Shown here: positions 11,301-18,687 of the stretch, one piece after another
How the letters are laid out: every line of letters begins with the position of its first letter
Numbering within the stretch: position 1 is the first letter of the stretch
Source: Candidatus Heimdallarchaeota archaeon LC_3
Lineage (GTDB): Archaea; Asgardarchaeota; Heimdallarchaeia; Hodarchaeales; LC-3
NCBI GenBank assembly: GCA_001940645.1
Contig: MDVS01000004.1
Coordinates: 1-64,000 of the forward strand
Length of the DNA stretch: 64,000 nucleotides
Direction of reading: 5' to 3'
The notes under the pieces: generated by a model
What the model was told of the DNA's origin: nothing
The model's input: the letters and a program-made list of their open reading frames with translations, nothing else
Databases searched by the model: none
Program-made: the position numbers and the translations under genes

Positions 11301-12187
11301 TTCAGTGCTTTAAATGTTTGAGAAACAAGATTATTTTCTACAATTAATGATAAAACTAGCTCCCGTATCTCATCAGCCTCTTTTTTTATTGCTTCTTCAA
11401 AATAATGATTTTTTTCTTTATTAGAAGAATAAACTAATCCTTTATAAGCCTCCTTACGGACTTCCTTTGAAGAATCTGATTTGGTTACATCTGCTAAAAA
11501 TTCAAAAGCTTTACTTTCATTTACTACAATATTACTCAAAATCTGGACAATTATTATTCGCTCTTTTGCTGAACTTCTTTCTATATTTTTTTTACAAAGC
11601 TCAATTATCATTAAGTTTGAAGAACGAAATTTTGAAGCTTTAGCAATCTTATCTATCGCTTCTTGAAGTTTATCTTGAATTATTTTTGTTTTGGGTGCTT
11701 GCCTGTGTTTGAAATAAATTATGCTAAAAGCGGTTTTGAAATCACCTAATGCTCCTAATTGCTCACAAATTTCAATATGTTCAAATTCTGGAATATTAGG
11801 ATTATTTAGATCTTCAATGAATGAATTTATTATTAATTCGTTTGAATTTTTTATATTAATTTTTTCTGCAAGCTTTTCAATCACTTTTTTTGCTTTTCTT
11901 CTTATATTTTTATCAGGATCCCTCTGAATAATTTTAACAAGTATTTTTGAGGAATCTTTTATTTCTTCAGGTTCGTTGATATGAATAAATGCCTTTATTA
12001 TGTCATTTCTTATTTTGCGATCTTCTTCAAATTGTAAAATTCTTCTAAATTGGTTCATAGGAAAGTAAGCTAAATTTTTGCCTCTGGAAAAAAAATTCGC
12101 TATATTTCTTCTATTCCCTGTATCTGAATCTTTCATTAATAGCTCAGAAAGATGGAGAACATTAGTTTCCTCTCTTGACTTTGTCAT
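5387..12187 (-). CDS. Giant HEAT-repeat protein with coiled coil and C-terminal zinc finger (2266 aa)
   Basis: This 2266-residue protein is built mainly of HEAT/PBS-lyase-type helical repeats from near the N-terminus to about residue 1700. Typical units read like IKALKDLSPKIRAACALALG and LKEDEDEIVRANSALSLG. A helical segment with winged-helix-like character follows (around 1790-1920), then a long acidic coiled coil of about 140 residues, then a compact mixed domain. The end holds C2223-x2-C2226 and C2243-x2-C2246, probably one zinc site. There is no signal peptide or membrane segment. HEAT arrays act as flexible protein-binding scaffolds, for example condensin HAWK subunits, importins and COPI/clathrin adaptors. 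No specific partner is evident here. It stands alone as a gene, with divergent and convergent neighbours. Its length is exceptional for a prokaryotic HEAT protein. Confidence 0.85.
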   Translation of the reverse strand: MTKSREETNVLHLSELLMKDSDTGNRRNIANFFSRGKNLAYFPMNQFRRILQFEEDRKIRNDIIKAFIHINEPEEIKDSSKILVKIIQRDPDKNIRRKAKKVIEKLAEKINIKNSNELIINSFIEDLNNPNIPEFEHIEICEQLGALGDFKTAFSIIYFKHRQAPKTKIIQDKLQEAIDKIAKASKFRSSNLMIIELCKKNIERSSAKERIIIVQILSNIVVNESKAFEFLADVTKSDSSKEVRKEAYKGLVYSSNKEKNHYFEEAIKKEADEIRELVLSLIVENNLVSQTFKALNRQFEKEEYPTFKAKLATVLGDYGHKKSVSSLIKALKDLSPKIRAACALALGKMKSKKGISNVIKALKVEEDTNAKAQMIKSLGISGFEKTITIIKKYISTNNNPEIITEAISGLVLYNDSSIIPILYDYIKNNKNSSIRSVSASALGTLGIFDPDETLELLNKYLFLEKDEYVKYEINKSLEKLKIRFEDKFDRVSLISTILASENVDERISAIKELDFVQNPHARDILIQVLENEFNPDIKSEIIKKFALERDSFAETTSIKYLNAKEDNKVRLTCLDVLGFLHSKNAIEPLIQTINDEFSEIEVKVKAINVLGLVGSYSISDTLIRLFKIDKSVEVRIAILSAFKFINDKNIVPFIVKSLRRDKSEDIRELSAIVLGNIGDVSELINLLAAAKFDESEGVNFQSQAAALTIATRNNVSDTDLVYYKYMADLDERGGEIDRRGAMIGLGGIGGINSINALKHHLSNDDDELTRGYAAQSLGIIGNPDTTTHLLIERLDQDKSLLVKEYILTTLGKLKDQKAIPVLINILQQESLPTKTSFFEALFYALRNTGPSPQYIPHLSRFLNNSFPIDIQKHSVAVIHLTRSSEALYVYLKAINTESLSVEIIELIFSSIKSLLHTNSPLLLEIFGKLLEISKYGYNEISPLAHNLTGYISENLPISEETYQYWMNIVDLTKGQIKNRRLAALSLGSLGFMQATDLLIERLKEDEDEIVRANSALSLGKLGDKQVFGTLFEIRQRETKTVIVAIERAIRELENKHGITESEAYLQKLKIDLDNKDENIRLNAIKDYVGVGIDDVEEKVLYLVLNDKNRTIRTLAFENLVLTKKQPIIDKIIPLLFKERDEGVLESNLLELFNYPKIEDYWKTLKELYESRTDYLVKKAIINLFSIFKSPEIRNQVSINLIEFLGTEKDPGIINSIILSLSKIGSQEVVQKIIQIGIKDQNFSDVVFDALDEFLNRNILDIDQLELNKSLIMLNSSELERKLKALEYFKDNWDSRIIEYFDVLTKDPNLEIRKIIIEILTSTYDIKNLPIIKNIAEKDLDEAIRIFTYTSLLDLPVNNDVLEIIKNGLNDTNSTVRESVVEVLANFGMETSFDLINHYYKESNDIVRKTVVNVLSEENSDIVLNCLILASHFDNSVIVSDEAFNSFQIVAHNRGYEWRDLELKLLNEKLFSSNKDLKLKIIDRIGNIGTLETVYSLLKLRKNTPELEGPINSSLETLAIQLGYQDLNSLNRALFLTSLNSSDENTRREALFSLNPEDMKLEDKDTAIIALEEYLKIEPILNLKIKAAKLLADFESQSSIRIMLEFALNQKEIKIRKGITALSVSISIEITVSNLYRLLIENERLGEYEEKIVEALGWVQTIDAVEALTSYLNFIDNNHTIKLVINTLASMKSSLAVPALRRISGNPDLSDSIKNLSINSLNYLTKELSFNNLEEMYASLGLSLFDGTELQNNGIKIIISRLKVSNQLIMNLIKNLVLIRENISKSFDVDDLWSLLDKVSSFENQLLKRKHAIEIHIENGLNAFIEKNKKDKSHIYDLQNELNINRSKALVIVKELRELVNLKQRKHKWESNEEQVIFAIKYLEKKYGSKKISYESIREQLLRNNIDLDYLLLDEIISNLIVNEKIDGKIDTKDTSSLDDDVLVLKQEQGQNISTSDIRFISLIKETIGNETKTLKDDIKEIKEKTSDILLKSDEILYLNKEILGKLEDFESILTNQNLELEELIHKQFEEFIKINELEQEQLNENNETNLMIIKDELNNASLNYEQGLEKIQTRIEEINKETKSYFDMLHPILPVPTKIESTGKTFSTLIKIEFSCAKEPEDVIIVIEDSMVNKWFKISFLSLRTIGKLFTSNWGNLTNDVKSIWNKFKGVNSADELDIKFLTFHEADQKPDSFQYPILTAGERDQMIVRLREAGFYERTIFCSNCRSWVCRNQHWNENNKICVDCQITTARRLTSRQKITNVYKP

Positions 12188-12653
12188 TAAGCCAGAAATT
12201 ATTTTTTTTCTTTTTTTTGCAGGAAAATTTAAAATTTGTTCTACACTTAACGTTTCAGACGTTTGATCTCACCATAACTCAACATCAAATTGTTGATAAT
12301 AATGATGTTTTGGATTTTTGAGTTGAAAATCTATTGTAAAAAATTTTCATTTTGTGTTTTAAAAAATCTTCAATTATTCTGAATTTTTTTCTAGTAAAAA
12401 TCGAATCAGACAATAATGAAATTCGCTGATTTCCTAATGCTTATTTTAACTATTATGGTTTCGTTATATTAGATTTCCTATAATGATTTCTGGATAGATT
12501 TGATATGGTACAATTTCATTAGTGAAACACTAAATTAAAAGTTAGGACTTTATAAACAAATAGGATAATATTGATTATATTATCAAAATACCGGATTAAA
12601 AATCTTGTAAATTAGGAGTTTTAATGACCAAAATAGTAATAAATTGATTAAGA
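12188..12653. other. Divergent promoter region with a 7-codon leader-like reading frame
   Basis: This region separates the divergent HEAT gene and the 193-residue gene, so it should hold both promoters. TATA-like stretches include tttataaac near 12550. An inverted repeat, aacatca at 12281-12287 and tgatgtt at 12303-12309, sits close to the HEAT gene. At 12614-12618 an aggag ribosome binding site precedes ATG 12624, which opens a seven-codon frame (MTKIVIN) ending in TGA at 12645-12647. That is six bases before the ATG of the next gene. The next gene lacks a good site of its own, so coupled translation from this mini-frame is plausible. Confidence 0.35.
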
Positions 12654-13235
12654 ATGCTGAAAAAATTGAGAAAACGAATAAGAAAAAACAAAAATATAAA
12701 CAAAATTAAATTAATTGGAAAAAATGTAAAATTGATTGATGACATTCGAGCTATGGTATTTCATTTAGATAAACAAGGTCCAGATTTAACATATCAACTT
12801 CCAAATAAACTTTTTCCTTTTTCTGAAGCTGATTTCATAAAATTTTCTACCTTCTATTATCTTGCCATTGGACAAGGTAACAATCGTAATTATGGATTGT
12901 TTGAACTACCAGTTCCTGGGTATCCAGAGTATCATTCAATGATTTATGCATTTGATGTAATTGATCCTGATAATGAAGATCCAAGAGCTGAAGGAAAAAA
13001 CTACTGTTTATTAGTTATATTACATCCCCGATGGTTAAGAAAGTTTTTGCATCATTCTTGGAAAATGGAAATGATAATTCAAGATTACTTACTTCCTTAT
13101 TATAAACTTGAAAATTTCAGAAATAGTGAAATTGTTGACAAATTATTAACAAAAATAGTTCCAGAAATACCATCTGTTTACGATGTTTTTGAAGAAGACG
13201 TTTCTCATCTTACAGAAATCAAAGCAATAAATTAA
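12654..13235 (+). CDS. Hypothetical protein, possible longin-like fold
   Basis: This is a 193-residue protein of no certain family. A very basic N-terminus (MLKKLRKRIRKNKN) precedes an alpha/beta domain. Visible features are GPDLTYQLPNKLFPFSEAD, a strand-rich part with IGQG and LFELPVPGYPEY, then DPDNEDPRAEGKNYCLLV and an aromatic helix. The order of strands, the GQ...GL turn and the DPR..G..Y..L.I pattern recall longin-domain regulators of small GTPases such as those found in Asgard genomes, but I cannot confirm this by eye. A stop codon at 12645 is in frame just upstream, so ATG 12654 is the first possible start. The neighbouring membrane protein at 13794 is the next gene on this strand. 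Confidence 0.55.
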   Translation: MLKKLRKRIRKNKNINKIKLIGKNVKLIDDIRAMVFHLDKQGPDLTYQLPNKLFPFSEADFIKFSTFYYLAIGQGNNRNYGLFELPVPGYPEYHSMIYAFDVIDPDNEDPRAEGKNYCLLVILHPRWLRKFLHHSWKMEMIIQDYLLPYYKLENFRNSEIVDKLLTKIVPEIPSVYDVFEEDVSHLTEIKAIN

Positions 13236-13238
13236 AGC

Positions 13239-13722
13239 TTATTTTTTATTATCTTCAGAAATAACTCCAAAACCAAGTTTTCTAGGCATTTTGTTTAAAT
13301 CACAAAGAATGACTCTGGTACCAAAATTAGAAACCATTTCCCCAATTAATTCGATTGTTAGTTCTCCAGATTGGGTAGCAAAAATTTTATTATTAAAAGA
13401 TTCCTCGCTATTATTATTTTTAAGATCAATTATCTTTCCAGTAACAAAATTCAACTCAATTATTATATGAATTGTAGAACCAAATCTCAAAGGTGATGAA
13501 AATTTATTCAAAGATGTTGTTAGAGTTATTTTCCTTGTAATAGAGCATCAAATTTTTTCTTCAGAAAATAAAATTGCTCCACGGTACAATTGATCTAGAG
13601 AAATGCCTTTAACAGCAATACCAATATGAGATGCAGAAAAGGCTTTTTTTGCCTTTTTAAAATACTTTGACCAAATGTTAAATAATGAGATACTTTTTTT
13701 TTATACAATTATTGGAGAACAT
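13239..13722 (-). pseudogene. Decayed gene: 90-codon frame plus in-frame upstream coding remnant
   Basis: The downstream part (13239-13511) is a 90-codon frame that could start at a TTG. The same frame continues upstream for 14 codons to a TGA at 13548-13550, and past it for about 50 protein-like codons, for example ASHIGIAVKGISLDQLYRGA. A TAA inside a run of nine T (plus strand, about 13694-13702) closes it. A one-base change in that run would connect the frame to an ATG at 13720-13722. Together the parts read as one gene of about 160 codons with a nonsense codon and a frameshift. Beta-strand patterns such as RKITLTTSLNKFSSPLRFG faintly recall a hotdog-fold protein, which is a weak guess. 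The 90-codon part may still be expressed. Confidence 0.5.
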
Positions 13723-13793
13723 TTTAATATTGTCCTTGAGCCATTAAATTTGATGCATTAAATGACCGTTGTGGAACTTTGGAGACCATTTTA

Positions 13794-15164
13794 ATGTCTA
13801 ATTTCGGTAAAGTATTTGGTTTGTATATATTTTTACTTATTGATTTAATTTTATTAGCAATTTTTGTCGGATTGGAACCACATCCTTCTCGCATTATTTT
13901 CTTTTCTGTTGATATTGTTGAGTTCTATTTAAGTCCATCTACGTGGTTTTTTATTGCTATAGGAATAATCTTACAAATTCTTCTGGTAATATATCTAGCT
14001 ATTCGTGCTATTGGAAAGGAAAGGAAGATACAATTCTATCCTGAATACTTAGGGGTTGAAGCCGATTCAAGATTAGGAAAATACACTCCTAAGGATTTAC
14101 AAGATTTAGTAAAAGATCTGGAGAAAAAAACTGGTCACCATGTTAAAAAAGGATATCTTGGTGTTGAAGTATTACCAAAAATAATATCACATTATATTCC
14201 GGGAAGCAGTAATCGGCTATATTTGAATTCAAATTTACTTCAAATTTGTGGAAAAGAAGAGCTAACCGCGGCATTAGGAATTGAATTTAAAAGCTTTAAT
14301 TCATTTAATAATACGTTAATTACCTTTCTGAACTACCATTCAAGAGCATTTATGTTAGTTCTATTTCTAAGATTATTTTATCCTCTTATTATTTCAGTGG
14401 TTTACTTGGTACTTGAAGTTAATGGTTATGCTTTTGATTTACAAACTTTTACTGCAATGGGATTCGTATTTGTAGCTTCTTTGATTATCACTTTTGTTTT
14501 ATGGCAAATAATGAATTATTTCATAAAATCTGCTTATTTAAACTCACATTATACTTCAGATAAAGAAGCTGCTGAATTAGTAGGTAAAAATACTACGATT
14601 AATATGCTAGTTAAGCTGGGACAAAGATCTGAATCTTTAGATGTTCTTTTAGAGGAAATTAAATGGTTAGAAGAAAAAAGAATAGGTAAAATCTACGAAT
14701 TTGATGAAGAAAAACTAAAAGAATTACTCGAGTTCTTCCCCCAAAATGAAATCTCAGAACATGTGGCTCGTGAAAAAGCCCCCGAAATTTTTCTTAAAAA
14801 TAGGTTTTCCCATTTAACTGGTTTCTACCATGTTAATATTCCTAATTTAGATTCTGTCATAAAAGATGCAACAAATAAATTATTAGATGAACGTAAAAAT
14901 TATATAGATGAAAGAAAAGTAAAATTAGAAGAGATGGGTAAGAAATTACCACAGGATGAAACAATTGATTGGCGAAAGTTTGATGTTGATGGTAACCTTC
15001 ATCTTGATGATAAGGAAATAGAAGAATTCGTTTTAGAATTAAAAAGCAGTAAGAAATTGTTATTTGAAAACGAACTAGTAGGAGATGCATTCTTCAGAAG
15101 GAGACCACCAATAAATAAACGTATCATTAGATTATCTAAACTAAAATTAGAAAATACCGATTAA
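13794..15164 (+). CDS. Membrane M48-like metallopeptidase homologue lacking HExxH, with EF-hand-like tail
   Basis: Two N-terminal membrane segments (about residues 8-28 and 45-65) and two central ones (about 185-215 and 230-250) give the layout of HtpX/Ste24-type M48 peptidases. The stretch NRLYLNSNLLQICGKEELTA matches the segment that leads into the zinc helix of this family, but the expected HExxH reads IEFKSFN. A later DKEAAELVGK resembles the region of the third zinc ligand. The protein is therefore probably not an active peptidase and may be a binding or regulatory membrane protein. Near residue 400, FDVDGNLHLDDKEIEEF resembles an EF-hand loop, though its first position is K. ATG 13794 is preferred over TTG 13779 because ggag at 13781-13784 lies nine bases before it. 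Confidence 0.65.
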   Translation: MSNFGKVFGLYIFLLIDLILLAIFVGLEPHPSRIIFFSVDIVEFYLSPSTWFFIAIGIILQILLVIYLAIRAIGKERKIQFYPEYLGVEADSRLGKYTPKDLQDLVKDLEKKTGHHVKKGYLGVEVLPKIISHYIPGSSNRLYLNSNLLQICGKEELTAALGIEFKSFNSFNNTLITFLNYHSRAFMLVLFLRLFYPLIISVVYLVLEVNGYAFDLQTFTAMGFVFVASLIITFVLWQIMNYFIKSAYLNSHYTSDKEAAELVGKNTTINMLVKLGQRSESLDVLLEEIKWLEEKRIGKIYEFDEEKLKELLEFFPQNEISEHVAREKAPEIFLKNRFSHLTGFYHVNIPNLDSVIKDATNKLLDERKNYIDERKVKLEEMGKKLPQDETIDWRKFDVDGNLHLDDKEIEEFVLELKSSKKLLFENELVGDAFFRRRPPINKRIIRLSKLKLENTD

Positions 15165-15168
15165 ATCA

Positions 15169-16101
15169 TTATTTATTTAGTTCAATATCAATCAATTGAG
15201 TTAAAGGTTGCTTTTTAAGCCAACCTATGGTAATTGAATAGGCATGGACTATCTGGATTAAAGGGAGATTTTTTTTTATCGCATTTGCATTATATTCCTC
15301 ATTTTTTAATTTTTCTTCAAAAAAATCCCAATCCTCATTAGACAAATAATTTGGAATAAGTTTTTCAGCCCAATATTTAAAAATTTCAATTTGATAGGTT
15401 TGTTGTTTAGAAAATGCTTCTATTGATTTGGAATCATTTTTTAAATATAAATAATTTAGTTCAGGGATCTTTGGTACTATATATTGAGAATAAACATTAT
15501 GTAAACCGCATTTATTCATCAATTCATATATTTTAGATCCTAAACTCGTATCTCCTTTTTCATGTTTTTCTTTCCCTAAAATAAGAATTTTTTGATAGAT
15601 ATTTGTTAACTTGATATTATCCTTATTAGCTAAACTTGGATGATGAATATAGGAGCCTAAATTACTATTTTCTACAATCAGTAGTCTTCCTGTTGCTTTT
15701 TTAGAAACACGGATCATTTCAAGTATGGCATTCTCAGGTTCTTTTAGATTCACCAATAATTGTTGACACATTACAGCATCAAATGAATTATCTTGAAAAT
15801 CTAAGGAATTTGCATCCCCTTGTTTAAAAGTCATGAATTTATCCAAATTCATTGTTTTTGTAAAATTATTAGCTTCTGTTACCATGTTTTGATCATTATC
15901 TATTCCAATAATTTTACCTGAAGGTAGTATATGTTTATATAATGCGTGACCTAACGGGGAAAATCCTGATCCAACATCGAGATATTGATCATTTGGTTTA
16001 GGTTTAATAAAAGGTATTAAGTAAGTATTAGTTAGTTCTGGACTCCACATATGAGTTTTAGCTTTTAGGGTATCAATGTTCCAGTATTTCACAATTTTCA
16101 C
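15169..16101 (-). CDS. Class I SAM-dependent methyltransferase
   Basis: This 310-residue cytoplasmic enzyme has a Rossmann-type methyltransferase domain. Motif I is YLDVGSGFSPLG (about residues 40-51), followed by an acidic residue at the end of strand 2 (IIGIDNDQ) and motif IV-like DNSFDAVMCQQLLVNL. The C-terminal hundred residues are helical and may bind the substrate. The acceptor is unknown. UbiE/Coq5-like and small-molecule methyltransferases share this profile. It lies between the M48-like gene (convergent, 4 bp gap) and a zinc alcohol dehydrogenase 29 bp upstream on the same strand, so the dehydrogenase and methyltransferase are probably cotranscribed and could act on related compounds. 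Confidence 0.85.
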   Translation of the reverse strand: MKIVKYWNIDTLKAKTHMWSPELTNTYLIPFIKPKPNDQYLDVGSGFSPLGHALYKHILPSGKIIGIDNDQNMVTEANNFTKTMNLDKFMTFKQGDANSLDFQDNSFDAVMCQQLLVNLKEPENAILEMIRVSKKATGRLLIVENSNLGSYIHHPSLANKDNIKLTNIYQKILILGKEKHEKGDTSLGSKIYELMNKCGLHNVYSQYIVPKIPELNYLYLKNDSKSIEAFSKQQTYQIEIFKYWAEKLIPNYLSNEDWDFFEEKLKNEEYNANAIKKNLPLIQIVHAYSITIGWLKKQPLTQLIDIELNK

Positions 16102-16130
16102 AAGTTTTTAATCCGAATTGAATAAACAAA

Positions 16131-17222
16131 TCATAGTTTGGGGTTTACTACTCCTTTCAGTATTTTTAAAGATTCTAAATCGTTTAATGCTTCAGATAAT
16201 TGTGATAACCCATACTCTTTAGAAATCAATTCGTGCCAAGGATAGTCTTTCTCGAATCTAATGACCGTTTTTAGGGCTAGATAGAAATGGGAGAAATCAG
16301 AGCCCCATGAACCTACTAAATCAAGATGCTTCTTATTTAAATCTAAATGAGGGTTAAATTCTATTGATCCATTGTCAGTGTATTGTCCAACTACACACAT
16401 TCGTCCAGCGTCTCTTGTTGCTTTGATTCCTTCTGAGACAGCATATGGATTACCGCTGGCCTCAACTGTGATATCTGTTCCTCTCCCATCAGTCAATTCA
16501 TGTATTTTTTCTAACCTTTCCTGGGAGGAAAATTTCTCAATGTTGATGGTGTCTTGTACACCAAATTTCTTAGCTATTTCTAATCTAAATTCAGGTGCTC
16601 CAGTCATGATTATATGATAAGCACCAGACAATTTTGCCATCAATGCACACATAATTCCAACTGAACCACTGCCTTGGATTAAAACAGTTGATCCCAAAGG
16701 AATTTGAGCTCGTTGAATAGCGTGAATCGCAGTAGGTAGTCCACAACCTCCTGCGATGAAATTTTTTGGGTCGAAATTATCTGGTATTATTAGAATTTTG
16801 ACACCAGGTTTCAGATAGATTTCTTCGCTCCAACCACCAAGTAATCCGTCAGTAGAGCTATATGTTATTCCATATACTTTTCTTTTGGGACATCGGGTGG
16901 TTGCTTTAGCAACTAAACATTGATAACAGTGTCCACAAGTTTCATGAACATCAAGAAACGCTACGTTTTTTCCGGGTATAATTTTATTTCCCATTATGTC
17001 AAAAACTACGCCATTGGTTTTTGAAACCTTTCCTACACTAACATGTCCTGGAATTATTGGATAGGGGACACCTTCAAGCTTATTTTTTGAAATATGTATA
17101 TCAGTACCACATAGCTCACTATAGATCGTTTCTAATAAGACAGATCCTTCTTCCAATTCAGGAGAGTCTCTTTGTGATAATTTCAAATTTCCATCTTTAT
17201 GCATTTCGACATAATTAACCAT
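16131..17222 (-). CDS. Zinc-dependent alcohol dehydrogenase (MDR family)
   Basis: This 363-residue medium-chain dehydrogenase/reductase probably oxidises an alcohol or polyol with NAD(P). Catalytic zinc ligands appear as C38 in ELCGTD and H60 in PGHVSVG. The structural zinc lobe has C96, C99, C102 and C111 in the CGHCYQC region. The Rossmann motif GSGSVG lies near residue 185. The related family includes threonine and sorbitol dehydrogenases. The substrate is not readable from sequence. It is the first gene of a probable two-gene transcript with the methyltransferase. The upstream neighbour on this strand is rps9, which ends 108 bp before. Confidence 0.88.
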   Translation of the reverse strand: MVNYVEMHKDGNLKLSQRDSPELEEGSVLLETIYSELCGTDIHISKNKLEGVPYPIIPGHVSVGKVSKTNGVVFDIMGNKIIPGKNVAFLDVHETCGHCYQCLVAKATTRCPKRKVYGITYSSTDGLLGGWSEEIYLKPGVKILIIPDNFDPKNFIAGGCGLPTAIHAIQRAQIPLGSTVLIQGSGSVGIMCALMAKLSGAYHIIMTGAPEFRLEIAKKFGVQDTINIEKFSSQERLEKIHELTDGRGTDITVEASGNPYAVSEGIKATRDAGRMCVVGQYTDNGSIEFNPHLDLNKKHLDLVGSWGSDFSHFYLALKTVIRFEKDYPWHELISKEYGLSQLSEALNDLESLKILKGVVNPKL

Positions 17223-17329
17223 ATTTTGGACAACTCAATTTCTAATATATTGAGTTATTTGTGAGAATGTATTAAAGAAAATATGTATGTTGAGGAATAA
17301 AAAAAGAGAATAAATTAGTTACTTAGTTG

Positions 17330-17734
17330 TTAACGATATGATTTTGTGTACCTTGATCTTGCTCCAGACCCACCAAATTTCTTTGTTTCTTTTCGTCTTG
17401 AGTCTCCTACAAGCATATGACGTTCATATTGGTTAAAAGTTTCTCTTAGATCAGAAGATTCTGTCCAATAAATTAATCCTCTTGCAATGCTAATACTCAC
17501 TGCGTCAGCCTGAGACATAAATCCTCCTCCCTTTACTTTAATAAAAATATCAAATTCCTTTTTAACATCGTCAGTTACAAATAACAATGGTTCCATCATT
17601 TTGTAACGAACCATCTCTGGTTCAATAATTTCTAAAGGAACTCTATTAATAAATATTCTACCTTTTCCGGGTTTGAATGTTGCCCTTGCAATAGCGGTTT
17701 TTCTTTTTCCAGAAGTATTAATTGTTTTTTTCAT
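17330..17734 (-). CDS. rps9: 30S ribosomal protein S9 (uS9)
   Basis: This 134-residue protein of the small ribosomal subunit has the family's opening SGKRKTAIARATFKPGKG and the strongly basic C-terminal tail GARSRYTKSYR, which reaches towards the P-site tRNA. Length and both ends agree with archaeal uS9, so the gene is complete. It follows rpl13 with one base between stop and start and is the last gene of the rpo3-rpl18e-rpl13-rps9 block. The rpoN, rpoK and rps2 genes that often follow in other archaea are absent here, and an alcohol dehydrogenase follows instead. Confidence 0.97.
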   Translation of the reverse strand: MKKTINTSGKRKTAIARATFKPGKGRIFINRVPLEIIEPEMVRYKMMEPLLFVTDDVKKEFDIFIKVKGGGFMSQADAVSISIARGLIYWTESSDLRETFNQYERHMLVGDSRRKETKKFGGSGARSRYTKSYR

Positions 17735-17735
17735 T

Positions 17736-18257
17736 TTAAAGCACCTTTTTATCTACTGTTAATGGTCTACTTCTATAGCTACCAATTCTTCGGGCTAACT
17801 CACCAACAAATATTCTTTTACAATTGAATTTACTAGCATCAGCATCTGAAAAATGTATTGTCTCAGTTTCTTCAAGAAATGATGGTGTACCAACAAATAC
17901 TTTTAATTTTCCTAATGCTTTTTTACCTGTATATTGTCTATGAGGAACCATGCCACGGACAGCTCTTTTCACAATGTTTTCTGGAGTTCTTGGATGAAAA
18001 GGTCCTCTTCGTGGATTAGTATTTGTTTTTTTATGAATTCGTTCTAAATAACGTTTAGTGGTTGTAAGAGGATTACCGGAGATAACTGCTTTATCAGCAT
18101 TAATTATGTAAACTTTTTTGTGTTCAGTGGGTTTAATATCGATATTTCCTTCCTTGCTTGCTACGGTAAGGGATGGCTTCTTCTCTAAAAGTATTGAGGC
18201 TGTTTGTGTTGCCATTCTTCCTAAAACCATATTTGTTGCGTCAATTACTAATGTCAT
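17736..18257 (-). CDS. rpl13: 50S ribosomal protein L13 (uL13)
   Basis: This 173-residue large-subunit protein starts VIDATNMVLGRMATQTASIL and contains the conserved VKRAVRGMVPHR segment with the following lysine-rich turn, as in archaeal and eukaryotic uL13. The length is that of the archaeal family. Its start overlaps the stop of rpl18e by four bases (ATGA-type junction), which signals translational coupling, and rps9 follows after one base. Confidence 0.97.
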   Translation of the reverse strand: MTLVIDATNMVLGRMATQTASILLEKKPSLTVASKEGNIDIKPTEHKKVYIINADKAVISGNPLTTTKRYLERIHKKTNTNPRRGPFHPRTPENIVKRAVRGMVPHRQYTGKKALGKLKVFVGTPSFLEETETIHFSDADASKFNCKRIFVGELARRIGSYRSRPLTVDKKVL

Positions 18258-18616
18258 CTTATCTGTTCTCCCTTGACTATACGTATTCCTGATCCTTTAG
18301 GGTGTTTATCTAACATTTCAGAGATGTCTAAGATCGTTCCTCCTGCGGCTTCAATTTTTGCTCGAGCTGATGATGAAAAATTTAATGCGGCTATTGTTAT
18401 TTTTTTGTTTATAAGGCCCATCCCTAGGATTTTCCCTGGAAAACATATCATTTCATTTTCTTTGACCAATCTATCAAGCTGGTCAACATTTATTACAGTA
18501 TGAGATCTTTGAGGTGACGAAATTTCTTCAGCCACCTTTCTCCAAATGGGAGCATTAGAGTTTAGAACTCGTATTAATGCTTTGGAATTGGGATTTTGTG
18601 GTCCGGTAGGTTTCAT
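18254..18616 (-). CDS. rpl18e: 50S ribosomal protein L18e (eL18)
   Basis: This archaeal/eukaryotic large-subunit protein of about 120 residues has the diagnostic KPTGPQNPNSKALIRVL start and the later segment VCFPGKILG-like (MICFPGKILGMGLINKKI). ATG 18616 is preferred because the conserved part begins with KPTG. The frame also opens at a TTG at 18628 that would add MVSK. It lies 71 bp downstream of rpo3 and overlaps rpl13 by four bases. The protein is absent from bacteria, which confirms an archaeal source for the window. Confidence 0.95.
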   Translation of the reverse strand: MKPTGPQNPNSKALIRVLNSNAPIWRKVAEEISSPQRSHTVINVDQLDRLVKENEMICFPGKILGMGLINKKITIAALNFSSSARAKIEAAGGTILDISEMLDKHPKGSGIRIVKGEQIR

Positions 18617-18687
18617 TTTAGATACCAATTGTTATATAATTTGAATTTTATATTTATAATAACTTTTGTAAATTTAATTTTTAATAT

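Noticed and set aside
5652..12266. Many plus-strand reading frames inside the giant HEAT gene
   Set aside because: They are antisense shadows of a continuous 2266-codon frame, with hydrophobic nonsense-like peptides and no ribosome binding sites.
13548..13550. Selenocysteine codon in the broken gene
   Set aside because: No SECIS-like hairpin was recognised, and a frameshift and missing start further upstream point to decay.
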